Shown: positions 29,458 to 37,514 of the stretch, piece after piece | How positions within the stretch are numbered: the stretch's first letter is position 1 | Layout: each line of letters starts with the position of its first letter | Origin: Halobacillus litoralis | GTDB lineage: Bacteria; Bacillota; Bacilli; Bacillales; Halobacillaceae | DNA: 64,000 nucleotides | Assembly: GCF_020171725.1 (NCBI RefSeq) | Contig: NZ_JAIVAJ010000001.1 | Span: 434,001 to 498,000 of the forward strand | Direction: 5' to 3' | Made by a program: the position numbers and the translations under genes | The notes under the pieces: model-generated | The model's input: only the letters and a program-made list of their open reading frames with translations | Told to the model about the DNA's origin: nothing | Databases searched by the model: none

Positions 29458-29653
29458 ACTTTTAATCACTCCTTTAAAACATACAACGGAAGGAGCACAG
29501 AATTCATACGCTCAATGTGAACCATAAAACAGTGTAACATAGTTTCCTAGTGAACTCGAACTGCAATTCCCGACATCCTTCGCATCAACCTTTGTAACGC
29601 TACCTTTATTCCCCCATTTCCGAACTTCAAACCTCACGTGAGAGAACCGATCC

Positions 29654-29682
29654 TTTCATCCTCTGACGTAAAAGCGTATAAT
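29654..29682 (+). promoter_or_regulatory. SigA-type promoter of the hemolysin III-family gene
   Basis: TTTCAT (29654-29659) and a perfect TATAAT (29677-29682) are 17 bp apart, 35 bp upstream of the start codon. Confidence 0.7.
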
Positions 29683-29716
29683 GGTGGTAACTAAAGGAAT
29701 CGGGGTTGATTGATGT

Positions 29717-30352
29717 ATGATGACACACACATTCTCAAAACGAGAAGAAATTGCCAACGCCATTACACACGGCATTGGAGCTATTCTTAGTATCGCTATG
29801 CTCGTGCTCTTGATCGTATTCGCAAGTATCGGCGGTAACGCCTGGCATATTGTTTCTGTATCCATTTACGGAGCTACCATGCTCCTGCTTTATGTCTCTT
29901 CGACACTTGTCCATAGTTTTCCACCTGGAAAAGCCAAAGATTTATTCGAAATCTTTGATCATTCATCGATCTATCTATTCATTGCGGGGACATACACACC
30001 GATCCTCCTCGTTCCGCTTCGTGGAACCCTTGGATGGACATTGTTTGGAATCGTGTGGGGGATTGCGATCCTCGGAGTACTATTCAAAGTATTCTTCGTC
30101 AAACGCTTTGTCGTCCTGTCCACTGTTTTTTACGTGTTGATGGGTTGGCTGATCATTCTTGCCTGGGGTCCTTTGACAGCGGAAGTACCTGCTGCCGGCA
30201 TTACGTACCTTGTTGTAGGCGGAGTCATGTACTCCATAGGGGCTATATTCTATGTCTGGAGAAGTTTCACCTACCACCATATGGTTTGGCACCTTTTCGT
30301 ACTTGGTGGTTCGATCTTACACTTCTTCTCTATATTCTTCTACATCATCTAA
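29717..30352 (+). CDS. Hemolysin III / PAQR-family membrane protein (YplQ-like)
   Basis: The 211-aa protein has seven predicted membrane segments and the family's metal-site residues: ITHGIGA near the N-terminus, SSTLVHSFP, FDHSSIYLFIAGTYTP and, at the end, HHMVWHLFVLGGSILHF. PAQR proteins are thought to be Zn-dependent membrane hydrolases; bacterial members were first named for haemolysis by the cloned B. cereus gene. The role here is unknown. The double ATG at 29717/29720 leaves a one-codon ambiguity. Confidence 0.88.
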   Translation: MMTHTFSKREEIANAITHGIGAILSIAMLVLLIVFASIGGNAWHIVSVSIYGATMLLLYVSSTLVHSFPPGKAKDLFEIFDHSSIYLFIAGTYTPILLVPLRGTLGWTLFGIVWGIAILGVLFKVFFVKRFVVLSTVFYVLMGWLIILAWGPLTAEVPAAGITYLVVGGVMYSIGAIFYVWRSFTYHHMVWHLFVLGGSILHFFSIFFYII

Positions 30353-30404
30353 CGAGGGGAACGCGACATGCGTCTTCGTCCATATATCGTAAATTCAAGC
30401 ATAC

Positions 30405-30435
30405 AACCCGGACGACGGATCGTCCGGGTTTTTTA
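30405..30435 (+). terminator. Terminator of the hemolysin III-family gene
   Basis: AACCCGGACGA, CGGA and TCGTCCGGGTT are followed by TTTTTTA, about 55 bp after the stop codon. Confidence 0.92.
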
Positions 30436-30457
30436 TACCTATAAAACGCTACAAGGA

Positions 30458-31228
30458 CTAGAAAGGAAACTTGTTCAACCATTGCCCCCCGTCCAGCGTC
30501 ACGACTTCACCGTTCATATAAGACGCTTCTTCAGAAAGCATGAATCGGGCAAGTCCTGCAATTTCTTCAGGCGTCCCTAGTCTTCCAAGAGGCACGGATT
30601 GTAATGTACGCTGTGCAGCCTTTTCAGATTCAAATAACTTCTCTGCCCCACCTGTCCGCTCGATGGGTCCAGGAGCAATCGCATTTGCACGAATGCCATA
30701 CTTCGTCCCCCACTCTACAGCTAATGTGCGGGTCATGGTGAGCACGCCTGCTTTTGCCGAGGCGGAGTGGATGACCCCGGCGCCGGCATTCCATGCATAT
30801 GTAGCCACGATATTCAGAATAGAGCCTTTGATTCCTTTATCGATCCAATACTTCCCAACAGCCTGACTGCAATAAAAAGTACCATTCAATACGATGTTGA
30901 TCACTGAGTTCCAACCGTTTGTACTTAGTTTTTCAGCAGGCGAAATGAAATTCCCCGCTGCATTGTTCACGAGATGATCGATTCTTCCGAAATGCTGATC
31001 TGTCGTTTCGACCATCTTCTCGACTTGCTCAACTTCTCTCACATCCATTGGAATGAGGAGAAGCTGGTCTTCTTTTCCTTGAGCAATCTGCTCCTTCGCA
31101 TTTTGAAGTTTCTCCTCACTACGACCTGTAATCACGACTTTCGCTCCTTCTTCCAAGAACCGTTTCGCCATATACATTCCCATACCACTTGAACCACCCG
31201 TTACAATGACTACTTCATTTTTCATCAT
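30458..31228 (-). CDS. fadH: 2,4-dienoyl-CoA reductase, SDR family (FadH/YkuF)
   Basis: The 256-aa short-chain dehydrogenase has the NADP-binding TGGSSGMG (about 10-17), NNAAGNFISPAEKL and the catalytic region around ATYAWNAGAGVIHSASAKAG, ending in DGGQWLNKFPF. These are the particular variants of the FadH (2,4-dienoyl-CoA reductase, DECR-type) group, which lack the usual Tyr-x-x-x-Lys spacing, and agree closely with YkuF. It serves beta-oxidation of unsaturated fatty acids. Start is one of two adjacent ATGs (31228 or 31225) behind ATAGGAGG. It is divergent from ykuE, as in the conserved neighbourhood. Confidence 0.9.
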   Translation of the reverse strand: MMKNEVVIVTGGSSGMGMYMAKRFLEEGAKVVITGRSEEKLQNAKEQIAQGKEDQLLLIPMDVREVEQVEKMVETTDQHFGRIDHLVNNAAGNFISPAEKLSTNGWNSVINIVLNGTFYCSQAVGKYWIDKGIKGSILNIVATYAWNAGAGVIHSASAKAGVLTMTRTLAVEWGTKYGIRANAIAPGPIERTGGAEKLFESEKAAQRTLQSVPLGRLGTPEEIAGLARFMLSEEASYMNGEVVTLDGGQWLNKFPF

Positions 31229-31384
31229 CCTAAGCCTCCTATCTGTCTCTTGATAACATTCAACACAAAAAAATGAATTCCTGTTCATTTTTGAAAAAAG
31301 TTCAATTCCATAGACAGAAATCATCATTTTTCTTATCATCAAGCATGGTATAATGGCAAAAGCACTTAGAGAAGAGGGCTTCTT

Positions 31385-32236
31385 ATGGCAATCACACGAC
31401 GCGAGTTTTTGAAAAAGGGACTGCAGAGTATTGTGGGTATTCTCGGGTTAAGTGGAGTCAGTTATCTTTATGCCCGATACATAGAACCTGAAATGCTTAC
31501 CTTTCAGCACTATACCCTGAGAGATGAAAAGATTCCCGCTTCATTCGATGACTTTAAGATCCTGCAATTTTCCGACACCCACTTAGGATTTCACTACGAC
31601 GAACCATCCTTTAGCAGGCTGGTCACTTCCGTACAGGACCAGCAGCCGGACTTGATCGTTTTCACAGGAGACCTGGTAGACGACCCCGATTCCTATGCGT
31701 TCAGACCAAACCTCCCCCGCCTGTTGCGAAAGTTTGAAGCGCCATACGGGAAGTTCTGGATTTACGGGAACCATGACCATGGTGGCTATGGAACCGAGAA
31801 AATCAAGGAACTGATGACCGATGGTGGGTTTCAATTGTTACAAAATGAACACCAACTTATCACGAAGGACGAAGATGCTTTTGCTCTAGCAGGCGTAGAT
31901 GACTTCCTTCTAGGAAAACCTGATCTTGATGCGGCACTGGCCCCCATACAAAAACAGGTGTTTACGATTCTGCTGGCACACGAACCGGACAGTGCGGATC
32001 AAGTTCGCCACTATCCTGTAGACGTTCAGCTGTCGGGGCACAGTCACGGAGGACAAATTCAACTCCCATTTTTCGGTCACCTTGTCACACCGCCTATGGC
32101 TGAGAAATATGTGGAGGGTCAGTATCAGGTAGAAGGGTTGGATTTATTTGTAAGTCGAGGCATTGGGACAACGAGACTTCCTTACCGCTTCCTCTGTCGC
32201 CCTGAGGTGTCTGTGTTTCACTTAAAATCGTCGTAA
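31385..32236 (+). CDS. ykuE: Tat-exported metallophosphoesterase (YkuE-like)
   Basis: The 283-aa protein starts with a twin-arginine signal (TRREFLKKG, Arg5-Arg6, then a hydrophobic stretch) and continues with the calcineurin-like metallophosphoesterase motifs FSDTHLG, TGDLVDD, GNHDHGG and SGHSHGGQ in order. B. subtilis YkuE is a wall-associated enzyme exported by the TatAyCy system. The phosphoester substrate is unknown. No tat genes lie in the window. A TATAAT at 31349-31354 is a likely -10 box. Confidence 0.92.
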   Translation: MAITRREFLKKGLQSIVGILGLSGVSYLYARYIEPEMLTFQHYTLRDEKIPASFDDFKILQFSDTHLGFHYDEPSFSRLVTSVQDQQPDLIVFTGDLVDDPDSYAFRPNLPRLLRKFEAPYGKFWIYGNHDHGGYGTEKIKELMTDGGFQLLQNEHQLITKDEDAFALAGVDDFLLGKPDLDAALAPIQKQVFTILLAHEPDSADQVRHYPVDVQLSGHSHGGQIQLPFFGHLVTPPMAEKYVEGQYQVEGLDLFVSRGIGTTRLPYRFLCRPEVSVFHLKSS

Positions 32237-32318
32237 ATTTAATAGTTTTGTGACATCTGTCAAAATATGCGGTTGAAGTGATAAGATGGAGTAAGAGATA
32301 TACAAATGAGGGATGTTT

Positions 32319-32891
32319 ATGTACACGAAAACCAGTGCAATCATGATTATCCTCCTTCTACTTACAGCCTGCGGATCTCCAATTGAAGAAAACATGTCAC
32401 GGGATGTCGATTCGTTCTCAGCTGTGAATCAAAATGGTGAATCTGTTCAATTGCCGCAAGATTACGAAGGAGATTATTGGATTGCTGACTTTATCTTCAC
32501 GAATTGCGAGACAGTGTGCCCTCCTATGACAGGCAACATGTCGAGACTTCAACAGCTCTTGAAAAAAGAAAACCTGAATACTAGATTGGTTTCGATCAGT
32601 GTTGATCCAACACATGATACACCGGAACAATTGAAACAGTTTGCGGAGCCCTATCAACCTGACTTCAACCAGTGGAGCTTTTTAACAGGATATACTTTTC
32701 AAGATGTAAAAGAGCTTTCAATTAAATCCTTCCAATCCCCACTAAAAAAAATGGAAGACTCGAATCAATTTGCTCATGGGACAAGCTTCTACCTCGTAAC
32801 TCCTGATGGAGAAGTGGTCAAGAGCTATACAGGTACGAAAGCTGCAGAAATGAACCAAATCGTCGATGACTTAAAACGGTTGACCGAATAG
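32319..32891 (+). CDS. SCO1/SenC-family copper chaperone lipoprotein
   Basis: Sco proteins deliver copper to the CuA site of cytochrome c oxidase on the outer face of the membrane. The 190-aa product has a lipoprotein signal ending LLTAC (Cys18) and a thioredoxin-like fold with the copper ligands Cys63/Cys67 in TNCETVCPPM and His153 in FAHGTSFYLV. It corresponds to BsSco (YpmQ, 193 aa). ATG 32319 is preferred over 32313, which lies inside the spacing from GAGGG. It is monocistronic; the oxidase it serves is not in this window (the cyd enzyme has no CuA). Confidence 0.92.
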   Translation: MYTKTSAIMIILLLLTACGSPIEENMSRDVDSFSAVNQNGESVQLPQDYEGDYWIADFIFTNCETVCPPMTGNMSRLQQLLKKENLNTRLVSISVDPTHDTPEQLKQFAEPYQPDFNQWSFLTGYTFQDVKELSIKSFQSPLKKMEDSNQFAHGTSFYLVTPDGEVVKSYTGTKAAEMNQIVDDLKRLTE

Positions 32892-32981
32892 CGGTCTTCC
32901 GTTTTAATAATGTAAATTTTTTGCAATTTTTATATTCTACGATTAAGATAGATGTACAGCCTCATTGAAAGGAGATCGTGT

Positions 32982-33449
32982 ATGAGGAATAAGACAAGCA
33001 GTAACCGCGAACTAGCAGAATCTCTTTTTATTGTGAACCGCCACGCTAAAACTGCGCCCCAGCCGAAACACTTATATGAAATAAAGAAACATACCATCAA
33101 CAAACTCCTTCGGGAAGACCGCGCCCAAAAGATTGGACTCCACTTCTCAGATCATCCAAAGTTGAGCCAGCAGCATTCCACACTCCTTATCGAGGTGGGC
33201 GGATATTACTTTCACATTCCTGCGAATAAGAAAGACTTCGATCAACTCAAACATTTAGGTAAAGTCGATCAATCCTATCGCAATCCGAAACCTCAGCTTT
33301 CGTTGTCTAAAGCCAAGAGGACACTTTATCGCTACTTAAACTGGGAGGAACCGAAGCAAAGGTCCTCACACGCTTTCCAGACGACCGCTCAACCAAGCTT
33401 TCTCGGGCAAAGAACAGTCAGCCCCTGGAACCAAAGAAGAAGAAAATAA
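32982..33449 (+). CDS. kre: YkyB/Kre-family protein (ComK repressor family)
   Basis: The 155-aa protein contains FIVNRHAKTAPQPKHLY, KKIGLHFS-like QKIGLHFSDHP, and SYRNPKPQLSLSKAK, the conserved blocks of YkyB. In B. subtilis YkyB (Kre) lowers comK mRNA stability and so restrains competence. No catalytic motif is visible; the C-terminal tail is disordered and basic. ATG 32982 follows GAAAGGAG; ten upstream codons are rejected. Position near ykuE agrees with B. subtilis. Confidence 0.87.
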   Translation: MRNKTSSNRELAESLFIVNRHAKTAPQPKHLYEIKKHTINKLLREDRAQKIGLHFSDHPKLSQQHSTLLIEVGGYYFHIPANKKDFDQLKHLGKVDQSYRNPKPQLSLSKAKRTLYRYLNWEEPKQRSSHAFQTTAQPSFLGQRTVSPWNQRRRK

Positions 33450-33527
33450 CAATACGCTATAACCTTCAGTTCCATGTTTTAATCTGTAAGAAAAAAGGAA
33501 ATGAGAGTCAAAAGGAGGTTGGTTTTC

Positions 33528-33734
33528 ATGAGTCAAAGCCCACTGGATGACTTTCTCTATCACTTGAAAAGATACATGGAATACACAACGGAGATGCGTT
33601 CTTCATTCGAGCATTTAACGGAAAGAGAAAAACAAATGATCATTGAAGCGTCCCCGAGCCAACAAGGGCCTGAGGAACTGTCCAAGCATGCCTATGAATG
33701 GCACGACGCTCTCTATTCCACTTTAAAGAAATAA
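33528..33734 (+). CDS. Hypothetical 68-aa helical protein
   Basis: ATG 33528 is preceded by AAAGGAGG and gives a 68-aa, mostly helical, soluble protein (SPLDDFLYHLKRYMEYT at the N-terminus) ending at a strong terminator. It has no recognised family. It is probably cotranscribed with kre (78-bp gap, no terminator between them). Confidence 0.65.
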   Translation: MSQSPLDDFLYHLKRYMEYTTEMRSSFEHLTEREKQMIIEASPSQQGPEELSKHAYEWHDALYSTLKK

Positions 33735-33764
33735 AAAGAAGCCGCTCCGAGCGGCTTCTTTTTT
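33735..33764. terminator. Terminator between the 68-aa gene and cheV
   Basis: AAGAAGCCGCT, CCG and AGCGGCTTCTT are followed by TTTT on the plus strand; the convergent cheV ends 15 bp away. Confidence 0.92.
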
Positions 33765-33778
33765 ATAAGAGGGTTTGA

Positions 33779-34690
33779 TTACAGGATATAGTGGTCGATA
33801 TATTTGACCAGTTGTACGATCTCTGGTTTTGAGACTTGAGCGTCTGCTCCGACCCGCTCTCCTTTGTGACGAAGTTCGTCTGTAATCAAAGATGAGAAGA
33901 TCAATACAGGCATTTGATTGAATGAAGGATCTTCTTTGATCAGCTTCGTAAAGTGATGACCGTCCATGCGAGGCATTTCAATGTCAGTGATAATCAGCTG
34001 ATACTCATCTTCCACGTGTTTTCCTTCATCGACTAAAGACTGCAAGTGATCCATCGCTTCTTTCCCGTCTTCACAGATATAGGTATGAGCATAGCCTGCT
34101 TCCTCCAGCGTCTCTTGAAGGAGAGCGCGAAGCAGTCCTGAGTCTTCCGCAATCAGTATTTTTTTATGAGAACGTTCTCGCTCTCCCAATTCACGCAGCT
34201 GGTCCTTCTGCAGACTCGTTTCAGGGTTGATGTCAGCTACAATCTTTTCAAAGTCCAGTAACAGCATCATGTCATCATCCATCTTAATGACACCTGTAAT
34301 CTGCGTCTCAAGCCCTTGATACATTTTACTCGGCTTTTCAATCTGTTCCCATGAGATACGATGGATCTGAGTGACCGTATGTACGTGGAAAACAATTTTC
34401 GTCTGGTTGAACTCCGATAAAATAAACTTATCATGCTTTGGATTCTCAGAAGGTTCGAAGCCAAGTGCATGCGCTACATCGACGACCGGAACCACTTCTC
34501 CGCGAATCTCTATTATTCCTTCAACTGAAGCGTGTGAATGAGGAATCTTTGTAACCGGTTGTGGGTTCAATATCTCTTTTACTTTAATGACATTTATGCC
34601 GAAGCGGTTTTGACCGATTCCGAATTCAACAATCTCCAGTTCATTTGTACCACTTTCAAGTAATATGCCTTGATCTTTATTCATGGCCAT
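33779..34690 (-). CDS. cheV: Chemotaxis protein CheV (CheW-REC fusion)
   Basis: CheV couples receptors to CheA and takes part in adaptation. The 303-aa protein has an N-terminal CheW domain (about 10-155, with RFGINVIKVKEI and IIEIRGEVVPVVDV) and a C-terminal receiver domain (about 177-302) with phosphoacceptor Asp236 in LIITDIEMPRMDG, the acidic pair Glu182/Asp183 and the Lys in VSKPE. All phosphorylation residues are intact. No other che or flagellar gene is nearby, which is also the case for cheV in B. subtilis. Confidence 0.95.
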   Translation of the reverse strand: MAMNKDQGILLESGTNELEIVEFGIGQNRFGINVIKVKEILNPQPVTKIPHSHASVEGIIEIRGEVVPVVDVAHALGFEPSENPKHDKFILSEFNQTKIVFHVHTVTQIHRISWEQIEKPSKMYQGLETQITGVIKMDDDMMLLLDFEKIVADINPETSLQKDQLRELGERERSHKKILIAEDSGLLRALLQETLEEAGYAHTYICEDGKEAMDHLQSLVDEGKHVEDEYQLIITDIEMPRMDGHHFTKLIKEDPSFNQMPVLIFSSLITDELRHKGERVGADAQVSKPEIVQLVKYIDHYIL

Positions 34691-34775
34691 CGCCCTTCCT
34701 AATGATTAAGTTACGTCCTTTATATCGACGTAATCCACGAAACGTTTAGCGTGACTTTTGAATCACAAGAAACGG

Positions 34776-34967
34776 TTAGTCATTTCGAATGATGGCATAC
34801 ACGATCAGCCCAACGACCGGGAAGAACAACGTACCGATCAGAACAGCCAGGCAGTACAGGTCACTTTTCCCCTTACGCTTCGAATCCCGATAAGCCCAAA
34901 TACTTGTTACGATGTTCAGCACAAGAAGAGCTAGGCCGAAAAATGCAAAGATAAAAAACATTTCCAT
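34776..34967 (-). CDS. Small two-segment membrane protein (63 aa)
   Basis: ATG 34967 follows GAAAGGGGG. The product has two hydrophobic helices joined by a basic loop (YRDSKRKGKSDLY) and ends FFPVVGLIVYAIIRND, a pattern shared with the short PLDc_N-type membrane proteins of Firmicutes. Topology suggests a positive-in loop. No function is known. Confidence 0.65.
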   Translation of the reverse strand: MEMFFIFAFFGLALLVLNIVTSIWAYRDSKRKGKSDLYCLAVLIGTLFFPVVGLIVYAIIRND

Positions 34968-35046
34968 ATTCTTTCCCCCTTTCACCCTTTATACGGATGT
35001 GGGTTCCCCGAGGTTTCAATCGAATATAACAAAGGAATCCACTGAA

Positions 35047-35086
35047 TAAAAAAACCTCCACCTCATTCCTTAGAGATGGAAGTTGA
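35047..35086 (-). terminator. Terminator of the 133-aa membrane protein gene
   Basis: On the minus strand CTTCCATCTC and GAGGTGGAGG pair through G-U wobbles around an 8-nt loop and are followed by seven Ts. Confidence 0.7.
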
Positions 35087-35104
35087 CTTCATTCAGCTAT
35101 TCAA

Positions 35105-35506
35105 CTATGCAGCCTTTCGCTTCGTACGCTTAGAAATTCTGATCCACAAATTTCTCGTGACTACGACCAATACGTGAAGAGCCCCATAGCCGCTGATCGC
35201 GAGGAGACAGACCGGCCAAAAATACACTGGCAGAGAGGATTCATTTTGTATCATGGCATAGCGGTCAACCATTTGAAGAAAACAAAATGCGATGAGAGTC
35301 GTCGTCACATACGTAGAGATCGTCGTCCAATTCTTTAGCATGATCCATTCGACCACTGGGCGAACCACCCACATTAACGACATCATAAATATAAAGACCA
35401 GAAAAAACTGCACATAACTTGGGTCGATCCCTAAGATCTGCCACAAATCTGGATCTATCCAATTTAAAGAGTGCTCAAGTACAGAAAGGTCAATCCAATT
35501 GCTCAT
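35105..35506 (-). CDS. Hypothetical membrane protein (133 aa)
   Basis: Three predicted membrane segments (about 32-50, 62-80 and 93-112) and a basic C-terminus RISKRTKRKAA that should face the cytoplasm. An AAGGAATG-type ribosome site precedes the ATG at 35506. No domain is recognised. Confidence 0.6.
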   Translation of the reverse strand: MSNWIDLSVLEHSLNWIDPDLWQILGIDPSYVQFFLVFIFMMSLMWVVRPVVEWIMLKNWTTISTYVTTTLIAFCFLQMVDRYAMIQNESSLPVYFWPVCLLAISGYGALHVLVVVTRNLWIRISKRTKRKAA

Positions 35507-35565
35507 TCCTTTTCACCCTTTGATCATTTTATCTCCATTATGAACAAAGGCCGAAACGGTTAAAC

Positions 35566-36264
35566 CTACTCGTTAAGCATCCCTTTATTTTTCATCCACT
35601 TCAGGCCCTCACGTCTGCTGAGAGGGCGGAGGTCCGTTTTTTCTATAAAAGCTTTTACACTCTCAGGGTCCGACTTACTGTATTCTCGAAGTGCCCAGCC
35701 GATCGCTTTTTCAATAAAGAACTCTTTCTCCCCTTTCAGCGCTCCGATCGTTTCATAAAGGAGCGGAGCATTGGTTTCTTCTTTGAATTTCAGTTGATGC
35801 AGGACACTTGACCGCCGCACCCACATGTTCTCAGATTGTCTCCAGCTTTCCGTTATAGGAACCAGTTCATCAGGGTATTTCATAAAGTAGGACCCACATA
35901 ATTTCGAGGCGATTGTATCCACCGTATCCCACCAGGAATGGGTCATCAACAATTCCTTATAAACATCAATAACCGAACGCTCCGCCTCTTTCTTCCCTTT
36001 GTCCAGAATAGTCAAGGCAGCGTAATGACACTCTCTCTGCTCTTCTTTAAAAAGAAGTCGGGCTGTTTCGATACGCTCTGATTCTGTGAGTTTTTTGTAT
36101 TCTTTAAGTAAGGGGCTAAGTAACTTTTTTTGTTCAGGCGCTTTGATTCCAAAGAAACGGAAATGATGCTTCATATATGCTTCCATACCTTCACGGTTCT
36201 TTTCATTTTGGTTGTCCGCAAAAACTTGGACGACAGCGCCTGCGAGTTCATGGCTTCTCACCAT
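35566..36264 (-). CDS. AlkD-like DNA alkylation repair protein
   Basis: The 232-aa protein consists of HEAT-like repeats and carries the AlkD family signatures HSWWDTVDTIA (the Trp/Asp that contact the damaged nucleotide) and FIEKAIGWALREYSK. AlkD excises 3- and 7-alkylated purines without flipping the base. The protein has the standard length and ends RPLSRREGLKWMK. It precedes nothing obviously linked; the patatin gene upstream is 11 bp away, so the two form an operon. Confidence 0.85.
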   Translation of the reverse strand: MVRSHELAGAVVQVFADNQNEKNREGMEAYMKHHFRFFGIKAPEQKKLLSPLLKEYKKLTESERIETARLLFKEEQRECHYAALTILDKGKKEAERSVIDVYKELLMTHSWWDTVDTIASKLCGSYFMKYPDELVPITESWRQSENMWVRRSSVLHQLKFKEETNAPLLYETIGALKGEKEFFIEKAIGWALREYSKSDPESVKAFIEKTDLRPLSRREGLKWMKNKGMLNE

Positions 36265-36275
36265 CTTTTCCTCCT

Positions 36276-37130
36276 TTACTTCTGTATAAATTTAGCTAGA
36301 CGTTCCTCATGATGTTTCGCTTCGTCATAGCCCTGTTTATAGAGCGCATGAAGTCGATCATGATTGCGTTCAATTCGACTTACCTTGAATGGACGAAGAG
36401 GCTGGATGACGAAAACGGATCCATCTTTCTCCATCTTTTTAATCTCTTTCATTTGGCGATTATATTTAATATGCCGGTTGAGCAATGCTTTCGCAAACAG
36501 TGGATACTTCTTATACTTTCTCGTGAAATACCACCCCATTTTCATTTTCTGCTTTACATAGTCATCCGTTCTCGTCAATACGACCACATGTTTCTTATTT
36601 CCCTCTTGAATAGAAGGCAGAATCGGAACCGGGTCTGAAATTCCCCCATCCATCAATTCCCTACCGTCGTAGGGAATGCTCGGAGCGATAAGAGGCAGAG
36701 AACTGGAAGCTCGAATCAACTGCAATAAAGAATTCCGGTCAGGGAATTGGTCATAAAAAAGAGGTTCTCCTGTCATCATATCCGTTGTTGTCACCACAAA
36801 TTTCGTTGAACTGTTCTCAAATGCTTCATAATCAAATGGCACGAGTTGATTTGGCAGCGTATCAAATATGAAATCCATTCCAAACAACTGTCGTTTCGTA
36901 AACATTCTCTTATAAGATATGTATTCTGGGTGACTCCCATAGTTTACGATCACCTCGTAGTTGCGCCCTCTCTGGTCCGCTACGTAAGAACTTCCATTAC
37001 AAGCTCCGGCAGAGGCCCCGACGACGAATGGAAACTCAATCTTCTCATCCAAAAAATAATCCAGAACTCCGGCCGTGTATGCTCCGCGCATACCTCCCCC
37101 TTCTAAGACTAACCCTGTATCCTGCATCAT
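36276..37130 (-). CDS. Patatin-like phospholipase (YjjU type)
   Basis: The 284-aa protein has the oxyanion hole LEGGGMRGAYTAG, nucleophile Ser40 in VGASAGA, and catalytic Asp161 in LMDGGISDP: the Ser-Asp dyad of patatins. It has no signal peptide, so it probably acts on the cytoplasmic face. The C-terminal part (about 200-284) is basic and helical as in YjjU. Start behind GAGGAACG. It is 11 bp upstream of the AlkD-like gene. Confidence 0.87.
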   Translation of the reverse strand: MMQDTGLVLEGGGMRGAYTAGVLDYFLDEKIEFPFVVGASAGACNGSSYVADQRGRNYEVIVNYGSHPEYISYKRMFTKRQLFGMDFIFDTLPNQLVPFDYEAFENSSTKFVVTTTDMMTGEPLFYDQFPDRNSLLQLIRASSSLPLIAPSIPYDGRELMDGGISDPVPILPSIQEGNKKHVVVLTRTDDYVKQKMKMGWYFTRKYKKYPLFAKALLNRHIKYNRQMKEIKKMEKDGSVFVIQPLRPFKVSRIERNHDRLHALYKQGYDEAKHHEERLAKFIQK

Positions 37131-37223
37131 TCGTTCCTCCTTTTCTCATTATGTTCATTATAAACACATTTTCCATCTAATTATAAATAGAAGTGCTTAG
37201 CAATATGATTCCCTAAGAAGTAG

Positions 37224-37247
37224 AAAAGCAACCGGTAGCCGGTTGCT
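37224..37247 (-). terminator. Terminator of the FbpB-like gene
   Basis: On the minus strand GCAACCGG, CTA and CCGGTTGC are followed by TTTTC. Confidence 0.75.
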
Positions 37248-37264
37248 CTCAAGCTGTGATATGA

Positions 37265-37411
37265 TCAATTTATTAACGATTTTTCCTTCGTTTTTTGGCT
37301 ATGTTTTTCATCCATTTTCTTTTCAATCTTTTCAAGTTCTTTCTCATCGTTTAACAATTGCTTCTTATTTTGATCAACTAAATGTTCAAACGACATTCGA
37401 CTGGATCTCAT
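37265..37411 (-). CDS. FbpB-family small basic protein
   Basis: The 48-aa protein starts MRSSRMSFEHLVDQNKKQLL and continues with EKIEKKMDEKH, the pattern of FbpB-family small basic proteins. In B. subtilis FbpB works with the Fur-regulated RNA FsrA to lower iron-using proteins. ATG 37411 follows GAAAGGAG; the longer in-frame version lacks a site. No convincing Fur box was found in the 100-bp promoter region shared with patA, so the iron link is not supported here by regulation. Confidence 0.75.
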   Translation of the reverse strand: MRSSRMSFEHLVDQNKKQLLNDEKELEKIEKKMDEKHSQKTKEKSLIN

Positions 37412-37514
37412 AGATAGCGACTCCTTTCTAAATTCGTACAAGAGTATCGTAACACGAGCGACCATTGAATTGTTTGAACATTTAGTTAAATTTAGTTTAC
37501 CTGGAGGTTACATT

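Noticed and set aside
30371..30580. Small plus-strand frame after the hemolysin III-family gene
   Set aside because: It runs through a strong terminator and into the convergent fadH; the ribosome site is poor.
37412..37514. Fur box expected upstream of the FbpB-like gene
   Set aside because: No sequence close to the GATAATGATTATC-type dyad is present in the short intergenic region.
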